A stretch of 64,000 bases of DNA from Pseudomonas fluorescens (GCF_002022275.1 NZ_MSDF01000053.1:52494-116493); one strand, 5' to 3'; counted from the first letter of the stretch, positions 42,594 to 52,570 are shown. The notes: generated from the sequence alone by a model not told the origin. Translations and numbers: made by a program.

Positions 42594-43778
42594 TCAGTGT
42601 TCCAACGCATACCGTCGGCAATGGTTCAGATAGCCTTGCTCATGGCTCCCCACCAACTGCACCACGCTGGTCCATAACCACGATGGCGCATCCAGTTGCT
42701 TCGAGCGATTCTCCTGCAACACCGCCATCCAGTCCTTACGCGTCGCGCGGTCCATTTGCCGGGCATGGGCGATGCCGACCACGCGCGCGAGGTAGCCGGC
42801 GGCGTGCATGGCGTCGATTTCGCTCAGCTCATCCAGCTCCAGTTTCATGTCTTGGGGCAGCAATTCGCGGATGAAAAAACCGTGGTCCAGGAAGCGCGTG
42901 GCCAGCATGCGTTCGCCCAAACCCGGTGACAGCTGGCGCGCGCCTTCCACCACGCGGCGGCCATTGTCCCGAGGCATCTTCGCCCGCGCCGTGCGGGGTG
43001 CGGCGGCGCCGACGGCTTCCTTGATGTCGATCAGGCAGTATTCCTGGTCGTCCTTGTCGCCCACGCCGAGCAAGGCCGCGTAGCGCAACAAGCCGAGGGA
43101 GCTGCAGCCCTTGACCCAGTAGGCCGAATCCAGCAGTTCGACCTTGGCGTCCTTGGGGCGGCCCTTGAGTGAGGTGACCAGTTGATGAAGGTCATCAGAG
43201 GCGCAGAGGGTGTCGAGCGCGCTTTTTTCCGCCCGTGACATCGACCAGAAATGTTTACCCAGCGGAATCGTCGGGCGTGCATTTTCAATACGTTCCTGCG
43301 CCAGGCTTTTCCAGGTGCGCGCCACCGCGCTGCGCATGCCCGCCTTGACCTGGGAGGGGCGCGGCGGCGCTTCGTCGGGCTTGTCTTTGAACGCCTGTTC
43401 GTAGCCCACCATCATTTCTTCGAGCATGCGCGCCGTGGTCACGCCGGGTAAATCCGAGCCACGCGCGGCGGTGGCGAGTGACAACGCCAGACGCACCAGG
43501 TCGTGGGCCGGGTTGCCGATCACGGTTTGGTCGAGGTCGCGGATGTGCATGTCGATGCGGCCTTTTTTGTCACCGGTCGGGCCCAGGTTGCCCGCGTGGC
43601 AATCGCCGCAGATCCAGATCGCCGGGCCATGGGGCAAACGCCGGCCGGGCAGACTGTGCAGCCATTCGTAAAATTGCACGGTGCTGCCACGCACGTAGGC
43701 GTGGGCGGAGCGCGCCATCTTCAGATTGCGCAATTGCGTGAGGTGAGGAATGCGGTCGGCGGGACGCGGGGTTTTCAT
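42594..43778 (-). CDS. DUF2252 family protein
   Basis: A 394-residue protein with a kinase-like layout known for DUF2252: AYVRGSTVQFYEWL, WICGDCHAGNLGPTGD (a loop like the aminoglycoside phosphotransferase catalytic GD(C/L)HxGN), MHIRDLDQTVIGNPAHDLVR, and later GYLARVVGIAHARQMD. It is likely an ATP-binding phosphotransferase-like enzyme of unknown substrate. The ATG at 43778 (MKTPRP) gives the usual N-terminus, but its ribosome binding site is weak and the frame opens 31 codons earlier. Confidence 0.8.
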   Translation of the reverse strand: MKTPRPADRIPHLTQLRNLKMARSAHAYVRGSTVQFYEWLHSLPGRRLPHGPAIWICGDCHAGNLGPTGDKKGRIDMHIRDLDQTVIGNPAHDLVRLALSLATAARGSDLPGVTTARMLEEMMVGYEQAFKDKPDEAPPRPSQVKAGMRSAVARTWKSLAQERIENARPTIPLGKHFWSMSRAEKSALDTLCASDDLHQLVTSLKGRPKDAKVELLDSAYWVKGCSSLGLLRYAALLGVGDKDDQEYCLIDIKEAVGAAAPRTARAKMPRDNGRRVVEGARQLSPGLGERMLATRFLDHGFFIRELLPQDMKLELDELSEIDAMHAAGYLARVVGIAHARQMDRATRKDWMAVLQENRSKQLDAPSWLWTSVVQLVGSHEQGYLNHCRRYALEH

Positions 43779-44021
43779 GGATGAACTCAGTGCGGGAGAA
43801 GCGGTAGAGCGCTGGCCTCGGCAAAATGTTTCATGATGTTTCAAAAATAAGTGGCAAAAAGCCTGCGCCATTCATAAGCCACGCCAAATAATCCCTCGCT
43901 CATCCGTCTTTCTAATCGCCCTGCCCTGCGCGCTAGCATCGACCTCACTCGATGCAGCGAGTCACAACCCTAACTGCACCCATCCACAAACACTGCCGCC
44001 CTAACAAAAGAGATAAAGCAG

Positions 44022-45293
44022 ATGAATGACGTGATGAACACCGCACTCAAGGCGCCCGCCAAGATCAACCTGGTCAAGGCCCGTGGCTCGCTGGTCTGGG
44101 ACGACACCGGCAAGGAATACATCGATTGCACCGCCCAGGCATGGTCGAACAACCTGGGGGCCAACGACCCGCGCGTGGTGGAGGCGGCCATTGCGCAATT
44201 GCGCGACATGACCCATATCCGCCCCAACTTCGGCTCACCCGCCCACACCCGTCTGGTGGCCAAACTGCGCGAAGTCTCGCCAGCCACCCTCAACCAGATG
44301 GGCTTTGCCCTGCACGGCAGCCTCGCCGGTGAAATGGCGATGAAGCTGGCGTTCAAAAACCGCCCCGGCGCGCAAAATCTGCTGGTGCTGCAAGACGGTT
44401 ACCACGGCCGTTCGCTGGCCACCCTCGGCGCCAGTTGGCCGCACCCGAACAACCCGTTTCTGGCGATTCAACCGCGGTTTACCCGCGTGCCTCACCCCAA
44501 CCCCTACCGCACCCGCCTGGGTCTTGATCCGGAGACCGAGTCGCAGCTGTGCCTGGGCTTGCTCGAAGACACCATTCTCAAAGGCGTCGACGGTGGCGTG
44601 GCGGCGGTGATGATGGAGCCGATCCAGGGCAATGGCGGGCATATCGAATTCCCGCGCTCTTACTACACAGGCGTGCGCGAGATTTGCGATCGCCTCGGTG
44701 TGCTGTTGATTTTCGATGAAGTGCAAACCGGTTTCGGGCGCATGGGCACCATGTGGGCGGCGGACTATTACGATGTGCTGCCCGACATCATCGTATTCGG
44801 CAAAGGCGTAGGCGGCGGCTTCCCGCTGGCCGGCATCCTCGCGGATGACAAGCTCAAGTGGTTTGACGAAGGCGAAGAAGCCCTGACCTTCGGCCACTTC
44901 CCGGTCTCATTGGCGGCCGGTTACGCCGCCGTGGAAGCCATCGTCGCCGACGGTCTTTGCGACAAGGCGCGCGAGTCGGGTGAATACATCACCGAGCGGC
45001 TCAAGGAGATGCAGACGCGCCACCCGCTGATCGGCGACGTGCGTTGCCCCGGCCTGATGGCTTCCATCGAACTGGTCAAAGACCGCACCACCAAAGAGCC
45101 GGCATGCCGTGAATCCCAAGAGGTCTATCGCCTCGGGCTGGAACGCGGCGTATTGTTTGGCGAAAGCCGCTATGCAGGCCTGGGCAACCTGATCAAGGTC
45201 AAGCCACCGCTGGACATCGAACGCCCGCTGCTGGCCAAGGCCCTTGACGTGCTGGATGAGGTGATCGGCATCATCGAGGAGCAACGTTCATGA
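44022..45293 (+). CDS. Class III PLP-dependent aminotransferase
   Basis: A 423-residue aminotransferase of the ornithine/4-aminobutyrate type. The PLP lysine is in VFGKGVGGGFPLAG, with LLIFDEVQTGFGR before it and QDGYHGRSLATLGAS for phosphate and ring stacking. The likely reaction is transamination of an omega-amino acid or diamine. Its TGA overlaps the ATG of the following APC permease by 4 bases, so enzyme and importer form one operon, and the permease probably brings in the enzyme's amino substrate. The exact substrate is not evident. Confidence 0.88.
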   Translation: MNDVMNTALKAPAKINLVKARGSLVWDDTGKEYIDCTAQAWSNNLGANDPRVVEAAIAQLRDMTHIRPNFGSPAHTRLVAKLREVSPATLNQMGFALHGSLAGEMAMKLAFKNRPGAQNLLVLQDGYHGRSLATLGASWPHPNNPFLAIQPRFTRVPHPNPYRTRLGLDPETESQLCLGLLEDTILKGVDGGVAAVMMEPIQGNGGHIEFPRSYYTGVREICDRLGVLLIFDEVQTGFGRMGTMWAADYYDVLPDIIVFGKGVGGGFPLAGILADDKLKWFDEGEEALTFGHFPVSLAAGYAAVEAIVADGLCDKARESGEYITERLKEMQTRHPLIGDVRCPGLMASIELVKDRTTKEPACRESQEVYRLGLERGVLFGESRYAGLGNLIKVKPPLDIERPLLAKALDVLDEVIGIIEEQRS

Positions 45294-46792
45294 ACACACT
45301 CGTTGAAACCCCGGTGACCGCCCCACCGAATGCGCAGGCGCCACTCTCAAGCGACGACGCCGATCTCGCAAGCCTCGGATACGAACAAAAGATGCACCGC
45401 ACCATGAGTGCCTTCACCTCGTTTGCCCTGGCCTTCTCCATGGTCTCGATCAACACCGGCGTGGTGACGCTGTTTGCCGACCCGTTCAACCGGGTGGGCG
45501 GCATCGGCATCCTGTTGTGGCTGCTGGTGATCCCGCTGGTGTGCTGCATCGTCATGGTCTACTGCCACCTCGCCGGGCGTATTCCACTCACCGGCTACGC
45601 TTACCAATGGTCGAGCCGCTTGGCAGGCAACCATTTCGGCTGGTTCACCGGCTGGGTCGCGTTTACCTCGTTTGTCGCCGGTACCGCCGCCACCTCAGCG
45701 GCGATCGGCACGGTGTTCGCGCCGGAGATCTGGGCCAACCCCACCCAGGGCCAGATCCAGGGCCTGAGCATCGGCGCCACGCTGGTGGTGGGGCTGTTGA
45801 ATATCTGCGGGATTCGCCTGGCTACGCGCATCAACGACATCGGCGCAATCATCGAAATCATTGGCACCGTGCTGTTGGCGATTGCCTTGTTTTTCGGCGT
45901 GTTGTTCTTCTTCGAACACACCCAGGGCGTGGCGATCCTGACGTCTGCACAGCCGGTGAGCGGCGGCGAGATCAGCTTCACCACCCTCGCCCTCGCCACG
46001 CTGTTGCCGGTGTCCGTGTTGCTGGGCTGGGAAGGCGCCGCTGACCTGTCCGAAGAAACCAAAGACCCCCGTCGCGCCGCGCCCAGGGCGATGATTCGTG
46101 CGGTACTGGTGTCCAGCGTGCTGGGCTTTGTGGTGTTTGCGCTGCTCAGCATGGCGATTCCGGGCTCGATCAGCGAGTTGCTCAGCCACAGTGAAAACCC
46201 GGTGATCAATATCGTGCGCCTGCAACTGGGTAACGCAGCGGGCGTAGGCATGCTCGTGATTGCCTTCGCCTCGATCCTGGCTTGCCTGATCGCCAACATG
46301 GCGGTGGCGACCCGCATGACCTTCGCGCTGTCGCGGGACAACATGCTGCCAGGCTCCAGGGTGCTGGCGAAGATCAACCCGCACTTCGGCACGCCGGTTG
46401 CCGCCATCGTGTTGATCACCGCCATCGCCGTGCTGCTCAACCTGGCCAGCGGCGGTTTTGTGACGGCGATCTACTCAATGGTCGGCCTGACGTATTACTG
46501 CACCTACCTGCTGACCTTGATCGCAGCGTTCCTGGCCTATCGCAACGGCCGCATGCCCGGTGCACCGGATGGTGTGTTCAGCCTCGGGCGGTGGTTATTG
46601 CCGATGATCCTGCTGGGCGGTGCCTGGGCCATTGCCGTGATCCTCACCCTCAGCGTGCCCGAGGAAAGCCACACCGGCGCGATCACCACCGGCGTTACAC
46701 TGGGGGTCGGCGTACTGTGGTGGCTGTTCTCGCTGCGTGCGCGCCTTAACAATGGCAGCGCCGGCCCGAGCAGCAAATTACTCGATCACTGA
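45290..46792 (+). CDS. APC family amino acid/amine permease
   Basis: A 500-residue permease with about 12 helices. The first helix has FTSFALAFSMVSINTGVV, a consensus-type start for APC amino acid/choline-type transporters, and EGAADLSEETKDPRRAAPRA follows helix 6, a conserved APC loop. It is coupled to the aminotransferase by a 4-base overlap and closed by a strong terminator, so the two genes form a complete unit for taking up and deaminating one compound. Confidence 0.87.
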   Translation: MNTLVETPVTAPPNAQAPLSSDDADLASLGYEQKMHRTMSAFTSFALAFSMVSINTGVVTLFADPFNRVGGIGILLWLLVIPLVCCIVMVYCHLAGRIPLTGYAYQWSSRLAGNHFGWFTGWVAFTSFVAGTAATSAAIGTVFAPEIWANPTQGQIQGLSIGATLVVGLLNICGIRLATRINDIGAIIEIIGTVLLAIALFFGVLFFFEHTQGVAILTSAQPVSGGEISFTTLALATLLPVSVLLGWEGAADLSEETKDPRRAAPRAMIRAVLVSSVLGFVVFALLSMAIPGSISELLSHSENPVINIVRLQLGNAAGVGMLVIAFASILACLIANMAVATRMTFALSRDNMLPGSRVLAKINPHFGTPVAAIVLITAIAVLLNLASGGFVTAIYSMVGLTYYCTYLLTLIAAFLAYRNGRMPGAPDGVFSLGRWLLPMILLGGAWAIAVILTLSVPEESHTGAITTGVTLGVGVLWWLFSLRARLNNGSAGPSSKLLDH

Positions 46793-46808
46793 CCGCGTTG
46801 TTGCCCTG

Positions 46809-46840
46809 CACAAAACCCCTTGATCGGGGTTTTGTGTTTT
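46809..46840 (+). terminator. Rho-independent terminator of the aminotransferase-permease operon
   Basis: CACAAAACCCC (46809-46819), loop TTGATC, GGGGTTTTGTG (46826-46836) and then TTTT. It is a perfect 11-bp stem with a T tract, 16 bases after the permease stop. It ends 21 bases before the next gene. Confidence 0.92.
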
Positions 46841-46861
46841 CCATCACAAGGAGCTTTGCCA

Positions 46862-47437
46862 ATGTTCGAACACGCCACCTGGCTCAACCCGCCTCAGCAA
46901 TGGACCCTTCGTGATGACCGGCTCACGGTCACCACCGACGCCCACACCGATTTCTGGCGCGAAACCCATTACGGCTTCGTTCGCGACAACGGTCATTTTC
47001 TGCGTGTGCAGACGGCGGGCGACTTTACCGCCCAGGTGAAAATCGAAGGCGACTTTGAGCATTTGTACGACCAGGCCGGGTTGATTGTGCGGGTGGATGA
47101 AGCGCATTGGGTGAAGATCGGCGCCGAGCTCTCCGACGGTGTAACACTGTTAAGCAGCGTGCTGACCGACGAGGTTTCAGACTGGGCGACGGGTGTATTC
47201 CCCGGCGACCCGCAGGCATTCTGGATTCGGGCAACGGTGGCCCAAGGCGTGCTGCGCGTGCAGGTGTCAGTGGACGGCGTGCGATGGCCGCTGGTGCGCC
47301 TGGCGCCCTTCCCGCGCGCGGCGTCCTATCAGGTCGGGCCTTACTGCTGCACGCCTGAACGCGGCGGTCTGCAGGTCAGCTTTTCCGAGTGGCAGGTCGG
47401 TATGCCTAACGGCAAGGCCCTGCACGATCTGTCCTGA
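46862..47437 (+). CDS. DUF1349 domain protein
   Basis: A 191-residue protein of the DUF1349 type, a concanavalin-like beta-sandwich: TTDAHTDFWRETHYGF, FTAQVKIEGDFEHLYDQAGL, WVKIGAELSDG and FWIRATVAQGVLRVQVSVDG. Relatives are regulators of carbohydrate-active enzymes or lectin-like. AAGGAG precedes the ATG at 46862. No signal peptide. It abuts the convergent LysR gene with no gap. Confidence 0.85.
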   Translation: MFEHATWLNPPQQWTLRDDRLTVTTDAHTDFWRETHYGFVRDNGHFLRVQTAGDFTAQVKIEGDFEHLYDQAGLIVRVDEAHWVKIGAELSDGVTLLSSVLTDEVSDWATGVFPGDPQAFWIRATVAQGVLRVQVSVDGVRWPLVRLAPFPRAASYQVGPYCCTPERGGLQVSFSEWQVGMPNGKALHDLS

Positions 47438-48331
47438 TCAACTGCGGCTGCCCGCCACTTCCAGCGCCAGCGCGGCAAAGTTGCGCGCGGCCCTGCTCGG
47501 GTGCGGCGGCAAGGCCACCGCGACTTCACACATCGGCATGTCGCTGATCACCGGAAACGCCAACCCAGGCCGCGCGTAAAAGCGTGCGGTGGACAGCGCG
47601 GTGATACTGATACCGCGCTCCGAGGCCACCGCCTGCAACTCGGTCTCCACCGTCGAGGCTTCGTGAACGATTCGCGCCGGTTGCCCGTTGCGGTAGGCAT
47701 CGGCCGTCCAGTAACTGCGCCATACGCCCACGCCGGGCGCGGCAATGATCGGCTCATCCAAAAGCTCATGCACGCTGACGCGGCTCTCTCCCGCCAACCG
47801 GTGGCTGGACGCCAGGCAGGCCACACAGGGCTCGGACACCAGGGTGTGCAATTCAATGTCGGGCAGCCCCAGCGGCGGGCGCAGCACGGCCACGTCCATG
47901 CCTTCATTGATCCCAGCCAGCGGCGAGCCGAAATCGTATTCGCGCACCACCAATTCAATCTCGGGATAGCGCTTGGCGAACACGCTGAGAATTTGCGGCA
48001 TCAGGTCGACCCCGGCGCCGATCAGGAAGCCGACAGTCAAGCAACCGCGCACGCCCCGTGCATGCTCCCGGGCCGCCTGGACCAGGCGGCCGACACCGTT
48101 GACGATCTCCCGGGCCTCCACCAGCAGCGCCTGGCCTGCACCGGTCAGCGCCACATTGCGGGTATTGCGCTCGAACAGCTGCACCTCCAGCATCGCCTCG
48201 AACTGGCGAATGGTTTGCGACAATGCGGGCTGCGAGACGTGCAAGCGGGTGGCAGCACGCACAAAACTGAGTTCCTCGGCGACCACCACAAAGGCCTTGA
48301 GTTGACGGATGTCCACGCCGGAAGTCTGCAT
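47438..48331 (-). CDS. LysR family transcriptional regulator
   Basis: A 297-residue LysR-type regulator with the N-terminal helix-turn-helix (FVRAATRLHVSQPALSQTIR) and a periplasmic-binding-like effector domain (VGFLIGAGVDLMPQIL, GMDVAVLRPP). AGGAG lies before the ATG at 48331; the frame opens 15 codons earlier. Its closeness to BenM/CatM-type regulators is only general. No divergent target gene is adjacent: upstream on minus is the end of the ampR-like gene. Its target is unclear. Confidence 0.88.
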   Translation of the reverse strand: MQTSGVDIRQLKAFVVVAEELSFVRAATRLHVSQPALSQTIRQFEAMLEVQLFERNTRNVALTGAGQALLVEAREIVNGVGRLVQAAREHARGVRGCLTVGFLIGAGVDLMPQILSVFAKRYPEIELVVREYDFGSPLAGINEGMDVAVLRPPLGLPDIELHTLVSEPCVACLASSHRLAGESRVSVHELLDEPIIAAPGVGVWRSYWTADAYRNGQPARIVHEASTVETELQAVASERGISITALSTARFYARPGLAFPVISDMPMCEVAVALPPHPSRAARNFAALALEVAGSRS

Positions 48332-48379
48332 CGAGTCTCCTGATCTTTTTGTCGGGTTCAGCGGCGAGAATGGCACGAG

Positions 48380-49258
48380 TCAGGCGTCGGTGGATACGGC
48401 TTGCAACCACCCCTTGAACGCCACCATCGCCGAGGTTTCCGTTCGCGATTGCAAACGCGTCAGCCAGTAGCTGCCGGTGGTGATCCCGACGTCGAAGGGT
48501 TGGCGAATCACATCACTTTCCAGCTGGCGCGAGAACATCATGGCGGGGGCCAACGCCACGCCAATGCCTTGCAGCGCGGCCTCCATCATTGCCAGCGAAG
48601 AATCAAACACAATGCTGCGCGGCACCAACGTGTCGGCGGGCAAGCCGGCGGCCTGGAACCATTGCGTCCACTCATCGGCACGGTAGGAGCGCAGCAACGT
48701 GTGTTTCAACAGGTCAGCCGGTGTGTGCAGTTGCTCGGCAATCGCGGGCACGCAGAGTACCGTCAATGGCGCCGCCAGCAGTTCGCAGGCGTCGGTACCA
48801 TGCCAGGCACCGGCGCCGAAGCGAATCGCGTAGTCGAGGCCTTCGGCGGCTACGTCTACTCGGTTGTTGTGAGTGGACAGGCGCAGGTCGATGAACGGAT
48901 AACGCGCCTGAAAGTCGGGCAAGCGCGGCAGCAACCAGCCCACGGCAAACGTGCCCACCGCGCCGACCGTGAGCACCTCGCGGTAATGCCCGCCCTCGAA
49001 CTGACTGAGGGTTTGAGAGATGCGGTCAAATGACTCGCGCACCACCGGCAACAGGGTTTTGCCTTCGCTGGTCAGCATCAGACCGCGTGGCAGCCGCTTG
49101 AACAAGGTGACATTAAGTTGCGCCTCCAGGCTTTTGACCTGATGGCTGACCGCCGCCTGGGTCACGCACAACTCGATGGCCGCCCGGGTAAAGCTCAAAT
49201 GGCGAGCCGACGCCTCGAAGGCACGCAAGGCATTGAGGGGCAAATGGGAACGCAGCAT
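48380..49258 (-). CDS. ampR: AmpR-type LysR regulator of the beta-lactamase
   Basis: A 292-residue LysR regulator with the AmpR/GcvA-like start LPLNALRAFEASARHLSFTR and HTH AAIELCVTQAAVSHQVKSLE. The effector domain in AmpR senses cell-wall muropeptides and UDP-MurNAc-pentapeptide. It is divergent from ampC with a 132-base gap that must hold the shared operator, the classical ampR-ampC arrangement. Expression of ampC is therefore likely inducible by beta-lactams. Assignment rests on sequence type plus position. Confidence 0.88.
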   Translation of the reverse strand: MLRSHLPLNALRAFEASARHLSFTRAAIELCVTQAAVSHQVKSLEAQLNVTLFKRLPRGLMLTSEGKTLLPVVRESFDRISQTLSQFEGGHYREVLTVGAVGTFAVGWLLPRLPDFQARYPFIDLRLSTHNNRVDVAAEGLDYAIRFGAGAWHGTDACELLAAPLTVLCVPAIAEQLHTPADLLKHTLLRSYRADEWTQWFQAAGLPADTLVPRSIVFDSSLAMMEAALQGIGVALAPAMMFSRQLESDVIRQPFDVGITTGSYWLTRLQSRTETSAMVAFKGWLQAVSTDA

Positions 49259-49390
49259 GCTGAGCCCTTAATTTTTCTAATGGCAGGTGCGAGATATCAT
49301 CGTTTGCCCCGTACACAAAAGCCACCTAGATTTGCCACGCCTGCGCAGGCCTTGATCGTCAGCACATCCTTTACAGGGAAGCGAATCACC

Positions 49391-50533
49391 ATGAAACATA
49401 ACGTACAAAAAATTCTGATGTCAGCCTTGTTGTTAGCGTCCGGCACCTGTATGGCCGCCACCGATTTGCGCACGCTCGTGGACAGCCGCATAGAGCCACT
49501 GATGAAGCAACAAGGCATTCCGGGCCTGTCGGTTGCCGTGGTGAACAAAGGCCAGGTGCAATACTTTAACTACGGCCTGGCCTCCAAAACCACCCGACAG
49601 GCCGTCACCGAAGACACCCTGTTTGAAATCGGTTCGGTGAGCAAAACCTTTACCGCCACCTTGGGCGGTTATGCCCAAGCGACCGGCAAGCTCCAGCTGT
49701 CGGACAAGGCCAGCGAGCATTTGCCCGCACTGGCTGGCAGCGTGTTTGACCGCATCAGCCTGCTGCAATTGGCGACCTACACCCCCGGTGGCTTGCCGCT
49801 GCAATTCCCCGACGCCGCCGACAGCGCCGCGACGATGCTGACTTACTTCCAGCACTGGAAACCGACCTACGCTCCCGGCGTACAGCGCCTCTATTCCAAC
49901 CCCAGCATTGGCCTGTTCGGCTACCTGGCCGCGCAAAGCCTCGGCCAGCCCTTCAACGTGGCCATGGAGCAAACCCTGCTGCCCAAACTGGGGCTGAAGA
50001 ACACCCACGTAACAGTGCCCGACGAAAAGTCCGCCCGCTACGCCCAAGGCTACGACAAGGATCAAAAACCGGTACGCGTCAGCCCGGGCGCACTGGACAG
50101 TGAAGCCTACGGCATCAAGACCAGCACCCAGGACATGGCCCGCTATATGATCGCGAACATGCACCCCGACACCCTGGAAAAACCGCTGCAGCATGCCATC
50201 GCCACCACTCACACCGGCTATTACACCGTGAACGGCATGACCCAGGGCCTGGGCTGGGAAGCCTACCCCTACCCGATCAAGTTGCAGGAATTGCTGGACG
50301 GCAACTCCACTGAAATGGCCATGCAGCCACACAAGGTCACTTGGCTGAACCCGGCCAAGGCGCAGACGGCTGACGTTCTGTTCAACAAAACCGGGTCTAC
50401 CGGCGGGTTTGGTGCCTACGTGGCGTATGTGCCGAGCAAGGATATTGGCGTGGTGATTCTAGCGAACAAGAACTACCCGAATGCCGAACGGGTCAAGGTG
50501 GCCCACGCAATCCTGAGCGCGCTGGACCACTAA
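49391..50533 (+). CDS. ampC: Class C beta-lactamase AmpC
   Basis: A 380-residue periplasmic cephalosporinase. The signal peptide ends SGTCMA, followed by the class C motifs SVSK (nucleophile serine and lysine), YSN (tyrosine base) and KTG, plus the family phrases FEIGSVSKTFTATLGGYA and NKTGSTGGFGAYVAYVP. It hydrolyses cephalosporins and penicillins. AGGGAAG lies before the ATG at 49391; the long open frame upstream crosses ampR and is not real. It is under the divergent ampR. Length and motifs are complete, so it should be active. Confidence 0.93.
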   Translation: MKHNVQKILMSALLLASGTCMAATDLRTLVDSRIEPLMKQQGIPGLSVAVVNKGQVQYFNYGLASKTTRQAVTEDTLFEIGSVSKTFTATLGGYAQATGKLQLSDKASEHLPALAGSVFDRISLLQLATYTPGGLPLQFPDAADSAATMLTYFQHWKPTYAPGVQRLYSNPSIGLFGYLAAQSLGQPFNVAMEQTLLPKLGLKNTHVTVPDEKSARYAQGYDKDQKPVRVSPGALDSEAYGIKTSTQDMARYMIANMHPDTLEKPLQHAIATTHTGYYTVNGMTQGLGWEAYPYPIKLQELLDGNSTEMAMQPHKVTWLNPAKAQTADVLFNKTGSTGGFGAYVAYVPSKDIGVVILANKNYPNAERVKVAHAILSALDH

Positions 50534-50551
50534 AGCCGAACAACAATCAAA

Positions 50552-50640
50552 TGTGGGAGGGGGCTTGCTCCCGAAGGCGATGTATCAGTCGACTAATTCG
50601 TCACTGACCCACCGCCTTCGGGAGCAAGCCCCCTCCCACC
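50552..50640. repeat. REP pair
   Basis: TGTGGGAGGGGGCTTGCTCC at the left and its complement ending at 50640, between the 3' ends of ampC and the convergent dctM. Confidence 0.85.
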
Positions 50641-50657
50641 TTGTTTTGCGGTGTGAC

Positions 50658-51938
50658 TTACATGCCAAGCCAGTGCGGCAGCGCCAGCGAGATAAATGGT
50701 AAGTACGTGACCATAATCAGGAACACCAACAGAATCATCAGCCACGGCAGCGCCGCGCGAATCGTCTCACCGAGGGTCAGCCCGGTCACCGCCGAGGTCA
50801 CAAACAAATTCAACCCCACCGGCGGATGCACCAAGCCAATCTCCATGTTGACCACCATCACAATCCCCAAATGAATCGGGTCAATCCCCAACTTCATCGC
50901 AATCGGGAAGAAGATCGGCGCCAGGATCAGCACGATCGCCGACGGCTCCATAAAGCTGCCCGCCACCAGCAGCACCACGTTGACCATGATCAGGAAACCG
51001 ATCGGCGTCAGCCCTTCAGAGATCACCCACGCGGTGATTTCCTGCGGGATCTGCTCGGTGGTCAGCACGTGGGCAAACAGCATGGCGTTGGCGATGATAA
51101 ACATCAGCATGATCGCCAGCCGCCCGGACTCCAGCAGTACTTTGGGGCAATCGCGCAGCTTCATGTCCTTGTAGATGAACAAGGCCACAAACGCCGAGTA
51201 CACCGCCGCCACGGCCGCCGCTTCCGTCGGTGTGAACATGCCGCTGTAGATGCCGCCGAGGATGATCACCAACAGCAGCAAGCCCCAGAATGCGCGGCGT
51301 GCGCAGGTCAGCCATTCGCGGAAGGTCGCCCGTGGCTGAGCCGGCAGCTTCTTGATGCGCGCGACGATGTAGATCGCGACCATCAACATCAGGCCCAGCA
51401 GCAGCCCGGGAATTACCCCGGCCATAAACAGCTTGCCGACCGAAGTTTCGGTGGCTGCCGAGTACACCACCATCACAATCGACGGCGGAATCAGGATGCC
51501 TAACGTACCGGCGTTGCAGATGATCCCCGCGCCGAATTCCTTCGGGTAGCCGGAACGCACCATGCCCGCCACGGCAATCGAGCCCACTGCCGCAACCGTG
51601 GCCGGTGACGAACCGGACAGCGCGGCAAACAGCATGCACGCCAGCACCGCCGCAATCGCCAGACCGCCACGGATGTGGCCGACACAGGCGTTGGCAAAGT
51701 CGATCAGCCGCTGCGCCACGCCGCCGGTGGTCATGAACGCGCCGGAGAGCAGGAAGAACGGAATCGCCAGAAAGGTGTAGGCGTCGGAGGTTTCAAACAG
51801 CTTGATCGCCAGCGAACTCACCGAGTCCTGACTGAACATCAGGATCGACACTGCGCCAGACAGGCCCAGGGAAATCGCGATGGGCACGCCGAGAAACATA
51901 AACACGAACAACAGCAAAAACAGACAGAGCACGGCCAT
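50658..51938 (-). CDS. dctM: TRAP transporter large permease DctM (itaconate cluster)
   Basis: A 426-residue TRAP large membrane subunit with about 12 helices: VPIAISLGLSGAVSILMF, GGLAIAAVLACMLFAALSGS, NAGTLGILIPPSIVMVVYS and NMEIGLVHPPVGLNLFVTSA, the last two being the family's paired signature loops. It uses the sodium gradient to import a C4/C5-dicarboxylate delivered by DctP. Its ATG overlaps the dctQ stop by one base. It corresponds by position to the third transporter gene of the Pseudomonas aeruginosa itaconate cluster. Confidence 0.92.
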   Translation of the reverse strand: MAVLCLFLLLFVFMFLGVPIAISLGLSGAVSILMFSQDSVSSLAIKLFETSDAYTFLAIPFFLLSGAFMTTGGVAQRLIDFANACVGHIRGGLAIAAVLACMLFAALSGSSPATVAAVGSIAVAGMVRSGYPKEFGAGIICNAGTLGILIPPSIVMVVYSAATETSVGKLFMAGVIPGLLLGLMLMVAIYIVARIKKLPAQPRATFREWLTCARRAFWGLLLLVIILGGIYSGMFTPTEAAAVAAVYSAFVALFIYKDMKLRDCPKVLLESGRLAIMLMFIIANAMLFAHVLTTEQIPQEITAWVISEGLTPIGFLIMVNVVLLVAGSFMEPSAIVLILAPIFFPIAMKLGIDPIHLGIVMVVNMEIGLVHPPVGLNLFVTSAVTGLTLGETIRAALPWLMILLVFLIMVTYLPFISLALPHWLGM

Positions 51939-52570
51939 CAGTGACGCTCCTCATGGCTGCCGGCCAACTTGCTGGCCTCACCGGCCTCGTCGGCCAAGCC
52001 CAACCCGACCTGACGGTGGGTGAAAATGCGGTAGAAAATTTCCAGGTAGCGGATAAACACCAGGGCGAAACCGATGGGCACGATGATCACGATGTCGCCG
52101 ACGTCAACGCCATATTGGTCAAGGTCTTCGGCGCCGATGTGGGCGGTCATTACCGCGCTGACCCACTTATAGCTGGCGACCATGAACAGCCCTGCATAGG
52201 CCAGGCAGCACAGGCAGGCGAGCATGCCGAGCAGGCGTTGCACCGGGCGCTTGGTCAGCTTGACCAGCGCGTCGACGCCCAAGTGGCCGGCGGTGCGCAC
52301 ACCGTAGGAAATGCCGAAGAAGATCAGCCAGCCGAACATGGCCTTGGTCAGCGCCACGCTCCAGGTCATGTCCTGGGCCCAAGTCATGGTGCCGTCGCCC
52401 AAGGCGTTGAAGAAATTGCTGCTGAACGCCCACTTGTCAGCCAGGGAAAAGAACAGCGTGTAGATGTTGTTGAGCATGACGTAGACGAATGTGACCAGGG
52501 TCATGGCGGCCAGCAGGAAGGCAATGAAACCTTCCTCCAGGTGCTCCCAGACGCGCCTTAGCGTTTGCAT
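51938..52570 (-). CDS. dctQ: TRAP transporter small permease DctQ
   Basis: A 210-residue four-helix TRAP small subunit (GFIAFLLAAMTLVTFVYVML, MFGWLIFFGISYGVRTAGHLG, then two more helices ending in IIVPIGFALVFIRYLEIFYR). GVRTAGHLGVDAL is the conserved segment. GAGG lies before the ATG at 52570; 16 further codons are open upstream. A short REP pair separates it from dctP. Confidence 0.9.
   Translation of the reverse strand: MQTLRRVWEHLEEGFIAFLLAAMTLVTFVYVMLNNIYTLFFSLADKWAFSSNFFNALGDGTMTWAQDMTWSVALTKAMFGWLIFFGISYGVRTAGHLGVDALVKLTKRPVQRLLGMLACLCCLAYAGLFMVASYKWVSAVMTAHIGAEDLDQYGVDVGDIVIIVPIGFALVFIRYLEIFYRIFTHRQVGLGLADEAGEASKLAGSHEERH

Noticed and set aside
49259..49390. Exact AmpR operator in the ampR-ampC gap
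   Set aside because: The gap must contain it by analogy, but I could not pick one T-N11-A site over several weak candidates.
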